Positions 1 through 11,444 of a stretch of DNA of 64,000 nucleotides are shown piece by piece. The notes beneath the pieces were generated by a model. It saw only the letters and a list, made by a program, of their open reading frames with translations. It made no database searches and was not told where the DNA came from. The stretch comes from Porodaedalea pini (taxonomy: Eukaryota; Basidiomycota; Agaricomycetes; Hymenochaetales; Hymenochaetaceae). Positions within the stretch are counted from its first letter, which is position 1. Each line of letters starts with the position of its first letter. The position numbers were made by a program, and so were the translations under genes. The stretch covers positions 496,001 to 560,000 of the forward strand of contig NBAY01000003.1 of NCBI GenBank assembly GCA_002794775.1, in the 5' to 3' direction.

Positions 1-2
1 GA

Positions 3-107
3 ATTGATGTCGAAGCTGCGCTGGATGCGAGCAGCCTTGCAGTTTTACGTGCACACTGCATGCTAAACAGCAATTGCGACCGGGAGGACGGGGAGGACAA
101 GACCTGA
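3..107 (+). CDS. possible 3' end of a gene entering from the left (partial)
   Basis: A reading frame open from the window edge (frame starting at base 3) encodes about 34 residues with an acidic end (NCDREDGEDKT) and stops with TGA at 105-107. I do not recognise it. It could be the last coding exon of a plus-strand gene lying to the left, or chance. A different frame is open from 74 to 388 but has no recognisable content. Confidence 0.2.
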   Translation: MDVEAALDASSLAVLRAHCMLNSNCDREDGEDKT

Positions 108-473
108 CAGTGACAATGACATTGGGGAGGAGAACGCTGACTGATTCGGCTTACGGGACTGATGGATTGATCCGCTTACAATACTCCGCCATCATTTGGC
201 CTGCTGAAAGCAAGAAATTCATAAAGACCGACATCAAACCCAGGACAGAGCCTCTTTTCGCAGTCATACTACGCTCAACAGCTTGCCCGAGGTATGTTAT
301 ATTTTCTGTAGCATTCTGCAGTGGGTCAGTTTTAACAAAATTGTCACGTATAATGAATGATCAGGTAGACTCGAAATGTGTTAACTAGTCTCACTTCGTT
401 GCACGAGACGCGGGCTACACATAGCGAAGGAGCTCAAAGATACGCGAGCGGGCAGTGAGAAGGGACGTGAGAG
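108..473. other. intergenic region upstream of SCAP
   Basis: About 365 bases without a supported gene. It should hold the 3' end of any gene on the left and the promoter of the SCAP homologue. I see no clear TATA box or repeat. Confidence 0.4.
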
Positions 474-3400
474 ATGATGGGATTGGGCTTGGTTCGGGCC
501 TGTAGCTCAAAGTTCTTTCATCGTTTCGGAATGTGCGTCCCATCGCTTCTACGCCGCAGTATACTTCCGTGCTGACTTGGTGCTTGGAACGCTGTCAGAC
601 ATTGTGCAACGCATCAGATACGGCTCATCCTCATTTCTGGACTGGTCATCACATCCCTCTTTTATCCAGCCCTCGGAATCTACTCAGACTCGGTCAGGAA
701 ATTTCCGCTTAGCTCCTCGTCGCGTGTTCTAGGTCAGCTGTTCGGGCTCAGCCCACAATCTCCCTCGGACTTTCACGACGATCTGGACAATGTTTGGAAC
801 GGACATGAGGCCCTGCACATTCTGGAAGACACTGTCGCTCGCGCAAGATGCGGTACGGAAAAGACTGTCCGTATAGAACGCATTCTCCTCACCAGCAATG
901 GTTTCGACTCCGACGCAGGTGCCATAAACCACGAACTACTCCAATCTACCCTGCAGCTGGAGGCAGAGCTTACGAGTCGCTTGTCGGAAAACTGCTTGAA
1001 TTGTTTGAATTCACCCGTTCGAGGCTGTTTAGCTCTCAGTCCACTCGAGTTTTGGTCTCACAACGAGAATGCTTTGCGTTCAGATTCTGATCTTCTTCAG
1101 ACAGTAAATAAACAGCAAAATATTTCGGTTGCTGGACTCCCTTTGAAGGCACCCATGGTTTTTGCTGGACGCGAATCTGCCGAGCCCCACAGTTCGGCAA
1201 TTGACTTCGCTGCCTATCTTGCGCTTACTTACTTCTTCCACGAGGATGACTGCAACAGCTCCAACGGTCACAGAGCGTGGTTGAACATTCTTTACGACGT
1301 TGCTCCCTCGCTCGGCGAAATTCCTAGAGTTTTTCAGGAGCCGTCACTACTAGCTTTAGAGGTGAGACAGTGACCACGGCTTTCATAACTATGTGCCTTA
1401 CTGACGCCACAATGTTCCAGTTCAATCCTGGAAGGAAGACTGGCCAGCATATATCTTTGATGACATTGACATTATATTTGTCATACATCATTTTTTTTGT
1501 TTTTTTCTCAGGTTCGATGCGTCGTATGGATTCTGTTCATTCTCGCGTCGGTCTGTGTTTTACAGGCTTGGTGGAAATCTTGGTTAGTACTATCACAAGT
1601 CTTAGTGTCTGCGCTATTTTCGGTTTGCGCATTACACTTGTTCCCTGGTGAGCTCGGCCTTGTTCTTCTGGCTTGGATCATGGTCTGACTTTTCACAGGG
1701 GAATTTTTCCTATTGTCATTGTTTTCGTTGGAGCAGAAAACATGTTTCGCTTGGCAAGTCCTCATGGAATCGCGCCATTTCTCACTTTTATTAAGATCAG
1801 GCCATTTTGCTTCTCTTCCCAGATTGACGACGTCATTAAGACGCCCATCAGTTTACCTGTCAAAGAACGTATCGGAATCGGCTTGAGTCGGGCAGGGACA
1901 TCTAACACGCTCAAAGTTGTGTCGTACAATGCTATCCTCGGAGTCATAGCGTTCTTTGCGCAGGGCGCCATTCGTCAATTCTGCGCATTCGCAATTGTCG
2001 TTCTTGTTGCACATTGGTTTCTCATCCACACGTTTTTCGTTGCTGTTTTATCAATCGATATTCAGAGATTAGAGGTGATTGCATTCCTCCCAGGTTATAT
2101 GGCGCGCTTTATCTCATTTCCCTCGTGTGTAGCTCGATGATTTCCTTCGTCAGAACACTAACCTGGCGCCTCACGGTAGTGATTCAACTGATGTTATGCC
2201 TGTCGCAAAGGTGACTATGCTATCCAGGATTACTGAGAGAATCCAGAAAGTCACGAAAGGCCGATTGGCCAAGAATTTCAGCCTTTTGCTCGTAAGAAGA
2301 CAATCCATACATCATTTATGGATCATACAGTCTGATCAAGTGCTCTAGCTGCTTGTAATTACCGCCACCTTATATTATTCGACATTACCAGGGTCCTCAG
2401 AGCGTCATATAGACAGCGTGCGCGCTCCTGTCACTCGTGCTTCTGTCCTGCAGTCCAAGGCCGAGCAGACAAAACTGGACGCTCATTCCGATGCACACGA
2501 GATATGGCGTGTTTTCAGCCCGGAAGAGAATGCTCTGGTTCATCTTAGAATCGAAGCTTCCACAACAGTGGTGGTTGACCATAAGCACAGCGGCACAAGT
2601 GCGGAACATCGTGTGCATCGGTCACGGTGGTCTGCGCGCACCTTACGATTGCTTTGGTGGATTTCTAAAGTCATGGTGCTCCCCATTGGCGCCACCCTTG
2701 GCACTCTGTATGGCCTGCTGCTGTACTTGCTGAAAGGGGCCGACCGTTTGGAGAATCATCGCGGCTATAGCGAAGGAGATCCGGAGGGCTTCTCAGCTCC
2801 GATCGACAACCTACCGTCTTTCAGAACTTTCCCCCGCGCTTTCGCATCAGACGTAGGCCTCCTTGCATCAAATAAAACCGGGACTGTGTTGGCCGCAGTT
2901 AGTTCTGATGGAGAATTTTTCTTATGGATCGCCGCGTCACAGAAGTACATTAAGGTTGATACGACGGATCTCGTTCTGGGGAACGCCTCAACTTCTTCGG
3001 TTCAATGCGTTCTAACTGCCATCGCGGTCGATGATCACGGTGCTTATTGTGCAGTCGGTACAGGTTCTGGAGCCATCGGGATATGGACTATACACGGAGA
3101 TACAGTGCAACCGACCACACAACTTTTCTTAGACGAATGCGCTTCACCAGTCGCACAAATCGAGCTCGGCACGAGTGAATGTCATAAATGGGACAACGAT
3201 TCGCCTTTGGAGAGGGCTAAGGCGCAAGGGAATGCCTCGAGTTCATCCTGCCTTCTTGCCATCTATGCGAATGGACGTGCCGTGCAGTGGCTGAACGGCG
3301 TACCTGTGCAATACTATTCCAGTCGTTGGGGGGAGGTTGCTAGGACGAGATTAATCCACTTACCCAATGCAGCGCATCCTGCTATATGCTTCTTTTTCGA

Positions 3401-4574
3401 TAAAGGCGGTCTAGAAATCATAAATAGCTGTCCGGCGCCTACCATGGACGGTCCCATCTTCATTCAGGCCGGCTCCTCCGAAGACAACGTCGTGGAAGTC
3501 CACGCATGTACTGTCCAGATAGAGGATGCACCTCACGTTCTTGTCGCCGCAGTCACCTACTCTGGTATCATTACCTTTTGGGACGGGACGACCGGAGATT
3601 GCATCTCGACTCTTGATGATGCCTATGGCTTCGTAAACAACTTGCGAATCCTGCCCATTCCGTCAAGGGCGTGTTCCCAGTGCGGAGAAGTCCCTTTGTG
3701 CAGCTTCAGCCTCGTATACTCCGTCGGCCATATCGTATTTGTTGATCGAGGGATTTTAGCACGCAGGTGCTCATGTCCGCTTAATCAACCGCTGGTGTCG
3801 AAGATCAACTCGCACAAGGACAGTTCGATTGGTCGGCGCTCACGGAGTGGAAGCTTCGTCTCATCCTCTGGTGCGGATAGTGTACCACGAACGCGTAGCA
3901 GACACATTTCTCTCTCAAGCGACACCGCGCCTGACGTTAGCTCCTTCCCAATCTCTGCGCATGGTATGCACTCAAGACGTGGGTCTGAGAAAGATGCGTT
4001 ACGGCGAGGAAGCGATAAGTTTGACAGGCCTGCCTTCTCTGCGCTCGAGGATCTTTCCGGGGCGTTCGGCGATGTCGACGAGCAGCAAAAGCTCGCAGTG
4101 CCAGATGTCACTCGATCGACGTCGTCTGCTTCAGACCTCACGGTCCCTTACTTATGGCGAAATTTCAGATTGGTACGCGTTCGGGAGGCGACATGTGAGC
4201 GGGGTGGATGGGATATCCTGGATGGCAAGATTTTTGGCGTACGACGTAAGCCTCGAAAACGTCGAATTCCAGTTGATGAAGTCGCAAAACAAACCGAGAA
4301 ATCTTTGCAACAAACAACGCTATCGTCTTCTGTCCTTGACCGATGGGAAGTTTGGATAATCGATCCATCCAAGCCAAACGGAGTGTTTCAAGCATCTTCA
4401 TTATCCATGTTGCGATTGAAGACTGTATGTCTTCAAGGCGATGGCAGGGGGCTTGCTCATAAGCCGGTACCGAGACTATCTTTCACGCGACTTTCGCCAC
4501 TCGTCATCAGAAGTTCAGTCTGTCTTGCAGGGTTCGGAAACACCGTAGGGATGATAGATTTCGGGACACAGTAA
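474..4574 (+). CDS. SCP1: SREBP cleavage-activating protein (SCAP/Scp1) homologue
   Basis: SCAP escorts the membrane-bound transcription factor SREBP from ER to Golgi when sterols (in fungi also oxygen) are low. The first exon (474-532) gives KFFHRFG, which joins a hydrophobic helix (RLILISGLVITSLFYPALG) by an intron at 533-598. A lumenal loop follows. The sterol-sensing domain runs from about 1440 to 2074 (GSMRRMDSVHSR, TSNTLKVVSYNAILGVIAFF, FVAVLSIDIQRLE) and aligns well with metazoan SCAP. Further introns are read at 1362-1420, 1648-1698, 1754-1822 (GC-AG), 2075-2132 and 2292-2348. The long last exon carries another membrane segment (about 2650-2740), WD40-like repeats (for example LAAVSSDGEFFLWI and ITFWDGTTGDC) and a Ser/Arg-rich insert near 3830-4060. 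The SREBP partner is not in this window. Assignment to SCAP is firm; the exact start could also be the next ATG at 477. Confidence 0.9.
1754..1822 (+). other. GC-AG intron in SCAP
   Basis: The donor is TTG|GCAAGT, a strong GC-type 5' splice site, and the acceptor is TTCCCAG. Removing it joins ENMFRL to IDDVIKTPISLPVKERIG as in the SCAP family. It is 69 nt long and has no stop in the reading frame, so retention would add 23 residues without shifting the frame. Confidence 0.65.
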
Positions 4575-4684
4575 CAGACACGCGTCAACCTTTTTTTTCT
4601 TTGTATACCAAATACAGTCAATTACATTCTGAATAATCGCAATATACCAGATACAGCTCTCTTTTGTGTACATACGTGCCTTTG

Positions 4685-6177
4685 TTAGACGACATTCTCG
4701 TCGATGGAGAGACACTTATCAGAGTAAGTTGCGAAACTCTGGACGAGTCAAAAGTCTGACACATACCCAAAAGTCCACGATAGAATCGACTGGCACCCCA
4801 GTATTCGGGCTCGGCGATGCTGATAGGTATTGCAAGCTGAGTACACCCTCTCCGTCTATACGTAGTGATGTTTTGGAAGAAGCTTGAAGAGCCCGGAGCG
4901 TTTTGATGATGTGGGAAAACCTATAACTAGTGGATTACAATCACTCAGATTATTATCGCAACTGCTTGAAGGAAGGTAATGATACCTGTATGATACGTTT
5001 GCATCACATTCGAAGGCCTCGAGCACTTCTTTATCATTGGGATAATCCATCTGTAAAACCTAGTATGACAGTTTTCACTCGAACCAGAGAAAACAACAAC
5101 CTACCTCAGTGCTCCCGAATGGACCCACCGCTTGTATGCGAAATAAAGGACGAGATGAACCTCTTTGCGGCGCGGTATCCGGAAATGTCGGATTGCCTAT
5201 AAATGTTATCTTTTCGCAAGCTGGGTCGACCTCTGACAGAGCATCACGCAGCCACGACGACTAAGAGAAGTTAAGCTGACAGTCCGTAACGACACGAACT
5301 TAACACACTTTAAGGATGCACTTGATCGTGCTGGGAGAATTCTATTAGCGGCCAACGAGAAGAAAATAGTAAATCATGAGGAGCAACTGACATATCATGA
5401 CTGTCGATTTCAAGGTTAAGCTGGTCATCCGGCTCGTATGTGACAAGTTCGCACGTAGTAGTCGGACCATCGGAGTTTTCAGCACTTGAAAGCTTTGAGA
5501 TGGAGATGTGAGATACAAGAATGACAGATGGGCCTACAGAAGAAGCACAAGAGGGTATCCAGGTCCAGCATATGAGAGCCTCATACCGGTCCCTTTCCCG
5601 CTTGCACGAGGGAAAAAAGACTCGATCTTTCCATTAGCATTTTTGGGGGGACGACGAGCCCTTGTGTCTCCCTGCTCTTCATTATCCGAGTCCTCTGGTC
5701 TATTCCACGCTTGTCTGGGACCGGACTGAAAGCCCGCTCCTGATCCTGAAGCAGTACCAAAAATGTTGAGACATTCGAGAAGAGTATTCAGCTGGATACT
5801 AAATGACGTCCATGGTCCTTCATTCTCTTCCTCGCCATCAACATTCGCATCCTCCGGGTTATAGATATATTCTTCAAATAGAACTGGCCAAAGAATTGCA
5901 CGCCCTGTCAAAGAATTGTGAGATTGTGATGTGAATGTTCTACATGAAGCATACCGCTGAGAGTACGAGATTCTTCAACAGATACTGCAAGCCCTCTTCT
6001 CATAATAGTCATGACGGCTCTCTGATTCGTGCTGGAAAGACATAGTCCACGTAGGAGGGAAACGATGACTCGGATGTCAGGTAAGGTTGCTTTGAAAACC
6101 TTGCCCTCCTGTCAAAAGCGTTCCTTTTATTCTTGGCAAGTACACACCTGTTGTGTGGCGGCAGTGTCGTCTGACAT
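4685..6177 (-). CDS. RAD1: checkpoint clamp protein Rad1 (9-1-1 complex)
   Basis: Rad1 is one of three subunits of the Rad9-Rad1-Hus1 sliding clamp, loaded at DNA damage to activate the ATR-type checkpoint kinase. The start MSDDTAATQQ is at 6177. Later exons give FKATLPDIRVIVSLLRGL, then AILWPVLFEEYIY, SIQLNTLLECLNIFGTA and GTGMRLSYAGPGYPLVL (about 5534-5905). These are followed by CELVTYEPDDQLNLEI (about 5400-5480), LRDALSEVDPACEKITF with PLFRIQAVGPFGSTE (about 5105-5260), YPNDKEVLEAFEC (about 5000-5050) and SLQYLSASPSPNTG near 4800. The order matches full-length Rad1. The last splice seems to use an AAG acceptor, giving a C-terminus ending SIDENVV with the stop at 4685-4687. It converges with SCAP, leaving only 110 bases between the two stops. 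Confidence 0.88.
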
Positions 6178-6366
6178 GATGATGAGGGTTTAGAACAGTC
6201 ACCAGTGACTCTGGCCGCACGCGTTCATTAACGCGTGTATTACATAATAGACACGTACACATATGCAAACAAAGTGCTGAAGCGCACTATTCTACACTGT
6301 AAATCTGACGCTCCTATCCTTGAGGGCCTCATTGGAAGAAAGGTAGTCTAGTGCACTAATGAAGTT

Positions 6367-7484
6367 TCATGTATACTGTAAGTTGTCTCCCTGTGCCTCG
6401 CCTTCCTCACCTAACTTCTTGGACCAGTCGTAATCGTATATCGAAGATTCACCTTTAGTCCATGAGTCCAGAGCTCTAAGCGCCGCTTCTCCCCAGTTAA
6501 ATGTCTCATGTTGTGACAGATCAGATGGGCCGTCCACAACAACAACCAAGTTCTCATTTGATGGCTGGATAAACCCCTCTTTAACTCCGTTGCGGACAAG
6601 GTCCCTTAAGGGTGAGTAGAACGAGAGGACGTTCAGCAGAACGACGGCTGCAAAGAGACAACCGTGAAGATCGTTATCGAAAAAGGGTAGAAGAAATAAC
6701 GATGTCCTTACGTTTCTCATGGATGCCGAGCTGTGTCCAGGTAATCACCTCGAAAACTTCTTCATATGTACCGAATCCTCCCGGTAGACCGATAAAACCG
6801 CTTGCTCGCCTGGCCATCTCAATCTTACGTTCATGCATCGAGTTCACAACGACCTACAATAGATTAAAGTCAGAGTCGTATCACGACCAGTGTAAGGAGA
6901 ATGGATTCATACAGATGTAAACTGGTCGTTCATAGAACTTGATAAGTGACAAGCCGAAGAGACCAGGAATAGTCAGCTCACCCTCTCCTTCCCATGCGTA
7001 TCCACCTTGATGTCTACACTGTGTTGTATTTCACTCGTCGTTTTCTCTCTAAATTATGGATAGCTTTAGCGCGAATCTCCGGGTCGAGCGAAGTAGACAC
7101 TCGCCTTTCACCCCCTGCAGCATACATAGCATAGGGTACGACACCGGTCACTTCCCCACCGTGTTCTAACGCGCTTCCTTCATTATTAGACCAGCAGAAA
7201 TCAGCAAACATATAAACTATCCACTCTCAGTCAGACACTCACCGGACACGATCCCCATGATTCCCGTCGAGCCTCCACCATATACGAGCGGTCGCCCACT
7301 GCGAGCGAGTGCAGCTCCGACAGCTGTATGGTTTTGCTCAGCTCAAGTCCATCGTCCCGCAAGCAAGAAAACACGTACAGACCGCTGCTTTCTCAAAAGC
7401 TTTCTGGTTCCCTAAGGAAGATGCACAATACACCGCAACGCCTCGCGGATGAGAGTGACCATTGGCACCGTATGTAGGAGACAT
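6367..7484 (-). CDS. LOG-family nucleoside 5'-monophosphate phosphoribohydrolase
   Basis: LOG-family enzymes (long annotated as lysine decarboxylases) cleave the N-glycosidic bond of nucleoside monophosphates, releasing a base and ribose 5-phosphate; plant members activate cytokinins. The start [10 protein letters not shown] at 7484 is the first ATG of the open frame. Exon 1 has the Rossmann strand [19 protein letters not shown], then [16 protein letters not shown] (about 7250-7310), [13 protein letters not shown] (about 7130-7170) and the signature [18 protein letters not shown] (about 6750-6820), which is the family's phosphate-binding and catalytic PGGxGTxxE motif. The end carries the typical [17 protein letters not shown] stretch. 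At least four introns interrupt it. The real substrate in the fungus is unknown; base salvage is an inference. Confidence 0.85.
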
Positions 7485-7886
7485 AGTAGATTCTTGGTAC
7501 TTAGGAGAGGAATGGAGAGACACGGTCTTGCGATGCTGTCCGGTTAAAAAGGTCTTGTTAGCAGCCGTGGCAGTGTGCGGCGTGCTAGACCTGCCCGTGG
7601 CGAATCATGACGGCATAAAGCGGGGTGTCCACACATGATGCTCGGGCCTTACGTTTGAAGTTGAGGCACAGACATGGACGGCCTCGAGCACATACAAAAA
7701 GAGGCGAGCAAGTGCTGATCTCATTACGTTGAAAGGCCGACGCCGCGTGGGCAACAACCTTGTTATTATAAGTAATGTGTATTCTGGATATTACTTAACA
7801 GATTAGACCAGTGCGAGAGTGTGAAACCAACAGTGAGGCAAGCGCAAACAAGAGATGGGGATGAGGGACATAATAATGAAGGGCAT
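7485..7886. other. intergenic region between YME1 stop and LOG gene start
   Basis: About 400 bases between two minus-strand genes, so it should contain the YME1 3' UTR and the LOG gene promoter. I see no coding signature or repeat. Confidence 0.4.
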
Positions 7887-10800
7887 CTATGATACAGTTG
7901 CAATGGGCTGAGCTGCGGGTTCTGGCACGGGTGACGCGGCCTTCGGACGGGGTTCGTCCGGGTTTTGGTTGATTACCTCTAAAAGTTTCTCTTCTACAGG
8001 CCTTATGGGCTCGCCGTTGATCACCTTCCTCACCTCCGAGAGATCGAGAGTCTCGTACTCAACAAGTGCATTCGCGAGCTGTTAATATCCAGTGAGCTGG
8101 ACCGATCGTTCTGAGATCAAGATTTTCCTTACTCTGTGTAATTCATCCTCTTTTTCTTTGAGAAGCATGCGAGCTCGGTCCTGCCCTTCTACGATCATTC
8201 TAAAGCCGCGGAGACAGCGTAATTCAGACAATGCACGCAGATAATCCAGAGCGCCCACGTACCTCTGAATTTCGGATTCGATAAGCTCCCGCTTCTGTGG
8301 ACTAATCGTGTTGTCGTTCTCGTGGTGGAAAACGGGACCAATTTTATCAGAGAAACCAAATTGCTAGAAAATCGAAGTCAGGACGTGTCTATACAAGGAA
8401 CCCGAGCACACGCACCCGGACCATCGCTGACGCCGTCCTCGTAGCATTGCGAATATCACTTGATGCTCCACTCGATACGTTCTCCGTGCCGTATACTGAC
8501 AGCTCGAATTTTAGAGACTGCATGCTTGAACACATGACAAAAAAAAGTGACGTACTTAGTTCTTCCGCTACTCTACCTCCCATAGAGACGTCGATAGAGG
8601 CCTGATATTCTTTCATGGTCATCGAGACTTTGTCATCCTCTGGGAGGAATTGCGTCTGTAGATAATATTAACATATGTCTTAAATCTCGCAGCACGGTGC
8701 AACTCACCAAACCGAGTGCATGACCCCTCGTTACACAGGTAACCTTGTGCAAGGGCATGGCACCTTCCGTGTAGAGCGCTACCAATGCATGGCCACCCTA
8801 AGCATAGTCAGACAATTAATTCAGATCATACAGATGCCAGAACGTACTTCATGGTATGCAGTGCTTTTCTTATCCTTCGGGTCGATGTAATGTGTTTTCC
8901 TTTCCGCACCCATGATTATACGATCCTGAGTAGAATGTTGGTCTCCTTGAGCATCATGAAGATCCACTGAACAAGACTCGCCTTGGCCCATTCGAAATGC
9001 TTCAGCGTCACCTCTTTAGCTCCCTCCTTGGACGCCTGGATAGCTGCCTGGCTGCATAAATTAGGAAGTAAGCCGGCTGTTTTCTTCAGAAACGGATGCA
9101 GAGTCCTTACTTGACCATGTTCTGCAGGTCCGCTCCGGAGAAGCCCGGAGTGCCTCGAGCAAGAATCATCGAGTCGACTTCTGTAGAAGGAATGAGATCG
9201 GTCAGGAGACCTGTAGCAATAAGCAACATACCGGATCCTGTGACAACACCCTTCATGAAGTGCTGCAAGATCTGCACACGACCTCGGACATCTGGTAAGG
9301 GTACGGCTGGAGGAGACCGTTTAGTGAGCAGAAATCGAACCAGACAACTTGTACGACGCACCAATGGTCCTGTCGAAACGACCAGGGCGAACTAGAGCTC
9401 TGACGAAACACCATCAGATCAGAAGAAGGTCATCTAGCAAGGAGACGTACTGATCCAATGACTCCGGGAAGTTAGTAGCCGCAATGACGATGACTCCTTC
9501 AGACTGCAGGAAACCATCCATCTCAACCAAGAGTTGATTCAGAGTCTGAAAATGATTGTTCAGTGATACTGTGCGCGCTACAATTAAGGAGAACATTGAC
9601 CTGCTTGAGATGTTGCTGCTCACGGTTGCTGCGTTTCCCTCCTATGGCGTCCAACTCATCGATGAAGATGATGGCAGGCTGCTTCTTCCGCGCAGTCGCG
9701 AAAAGCTCACGAACACGCTTTGCACCCACACCAACGAAGATTTCCTCGAACTCGGATCCAGAGGCGAATAGGAATGGCTACAATGATTTACGTATCAGTC
9801 TAACATCAAGATATAGAAGCATGAATAGCATTAAGACATACGACACCCGCTTCTCCAGCGACAGCCCGAGCAAGCATCGTCTTCCCCGTTCCCGGGCTTC
9901 CAGTCAGCAGAATACCCTTTGGCAGCTTACCACCGAGCGTTGAGAAGGCTGTTGGGTCCTTGAGAAAATCCACTACGTCCTTCAGCTCTTCTTTCGCCTC
10001 ATCTACACCATGAACGTCACTGAATTTGACTGTTTTCCCTTTCATAGGTTCGAATTCTGCGGCGCGAGGACCAGTCTTTAGAAGATTAGTGTTCTCCAAG
10101 AACAATGAAAGGACCACAAGGATGACTACGCAGAGTTCAATGAGATCAGTTCAAGGAAATAGTTTTTCAACTCACAAAAACCGCCCAAAGCAACCCATGC
10201 AAAAGTCTTGATGATCTTCTTCCACATTTCTCCACGTGCTAAGAAAGATCTATTACAGCCATAAGGAGCGTAATGACGTATTGGATAGACGTACGTTCAG
10301 CAATAGTAACATAGATGGGCGATTCCGGACCACCACCGCCACCTGCACCGACAGCAGCTGTCTTAAGCACCTGTGACGCTCCCGCTTGCGAAGCGCCATT
10401 CGAAAGAGGGGTCAAAAGCGATGCCGATGCCGATGCTGCAAGAACCTTCTGAGCAATATCCTGACTCCGCGACAAGGATTCATGAGTGGTAGCAGATGAA
10501 GAGGCCGCGGATTCCGGATCGGCAATAGGCTGAGATGGCAATTGCTCGGAGTTCGTGTTCACCGTGTCGTCTGTCTGTATTGCCGTAGGTAAAGGGTGTG
10601 CACGAAGAAGCTGGTCTCTTCGCTGTACAGCGGGGGTTATGCTCGAGCTATGACCAGATTTAATAAGAGCCATAAGGTAGTATTTGAAAGCTTCATCCGA
10701 GTGAAGGAGTGGGGAAGTAGGATTCTAGCGCCCTACGTCAATGCCAAAGGTACATGAGTCAGACGAACAAAACTCACAAACTCGCACATACGCTCCCAGC

Positions 10801-11158
10801 GACTCAAAAGCACATTCCATCCTGCCGGCCTCTCCGACTCAATAAGCAGACGAAAGAGCTGGACCTGAGCGGCCACATCATTTGGATCGGCGTCCGCCTC
10901 CGCCTCTGCTCTGGTTACGGTAGCAATCGAGTGCACGGATGGAAAGGAGCCAGAAGTTGAGGTTGAAGCATGTCGGATATAAGATGTCTTTGGTGAGCTA
11001 ACAAGCAGGAGGATTCTAGAGGCGTTATAACATGGAGAACGGCGAAAAGTGGCAGCGAGATGAAGGAGAGAGCGTGAGGGTGTAGACCAGCGACTAGCGA
11101 TGAGAAAGTGGTTAGGGGAAGCCAACGGGCGCGTCAGACGCAGACCGAGGCCAAGCAT
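7887..11158 (-). CDS. YME1: mitochondrial i-AAA protease Yme1 (FtsH/M41 family)
   Basis: An ATP-dependent zinc metalloprotease of the mitochondrial inner membrane facing the intermembrane space; it degrades misfolded inner-membrane and small-Tim proteins. The N-terminus (from 11158) is Arg/Ser-rich and typical of a mitochondrial presequence. A Ser/Ala-rich linker (about 10300-10670) and one membrane segment (ILVVLSLFL, about 10090-10130) follow. The AAA domain has Walker A GSPGTGKT (about 9880), Walker [12 protein letters not shown] (about 9650), and [13 protein letters not shown] with RPGRFDR (about 9380). The M41 peptidase zinc site is HEGGH (about 8850), followed by RGHALG. The C-terminus ends [12 protein letters not shown] single membrane span supports i-AAA over the two-span m-AAA type. 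At least ten short introns are present. It shares a 286-base divergent promoter with DPP III. Confidence 0.93.
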
Positions 11159-11444
11159 GTGTCGACGAAGCGCAATGCTGCCGCGACGATGATGGTGAAC
11201 GGGTAAAGGTAAGCTGAGCCTTCAAGTTGAGCGTAAGTAGCTTGCGTTGGACGCCTGCCGAAATTCATGCCGGGATTAGCCGGAAGTCTCGAATTGCACA
11301 ATCGAGGACGCGTCTATCACTCACATGTCTGTCGCGTGGAGGCTCAGGTTTGTGCAGCTTCAGCTTCGACAACGAGCAAATAAGCACCTGTCCCCAGCAC
11401 ACCTGCTATCCACTTCAATCGTCTCAAATCCTTCTTGTCGCACT
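11159..11444. promoter_or_regulatory. shared divergent promoter of YME1 and DPP III
   Basis: Only 286 bases separate the two start codons, so regulatory sites are probably shared between a mitochondrial protease and a peptidase of the peptide-degradation pathway. An in-frame upstream ATG for DPP III lies at 11325. I see no clear TATA box. Confidence 0.45.

Noticed and set aside
1421..1512. Apparent frameshift at a T8/T7 run in SCAP, suggested by a second open frame (QSWKEDWPAYIFDDIDI).
   Set aside because: With the intron 1362-1420 removed, one single frame runs through a proper membrane helix into GSMRRMDSVHSR, as expected for SCAP. The other frame is coincidental.
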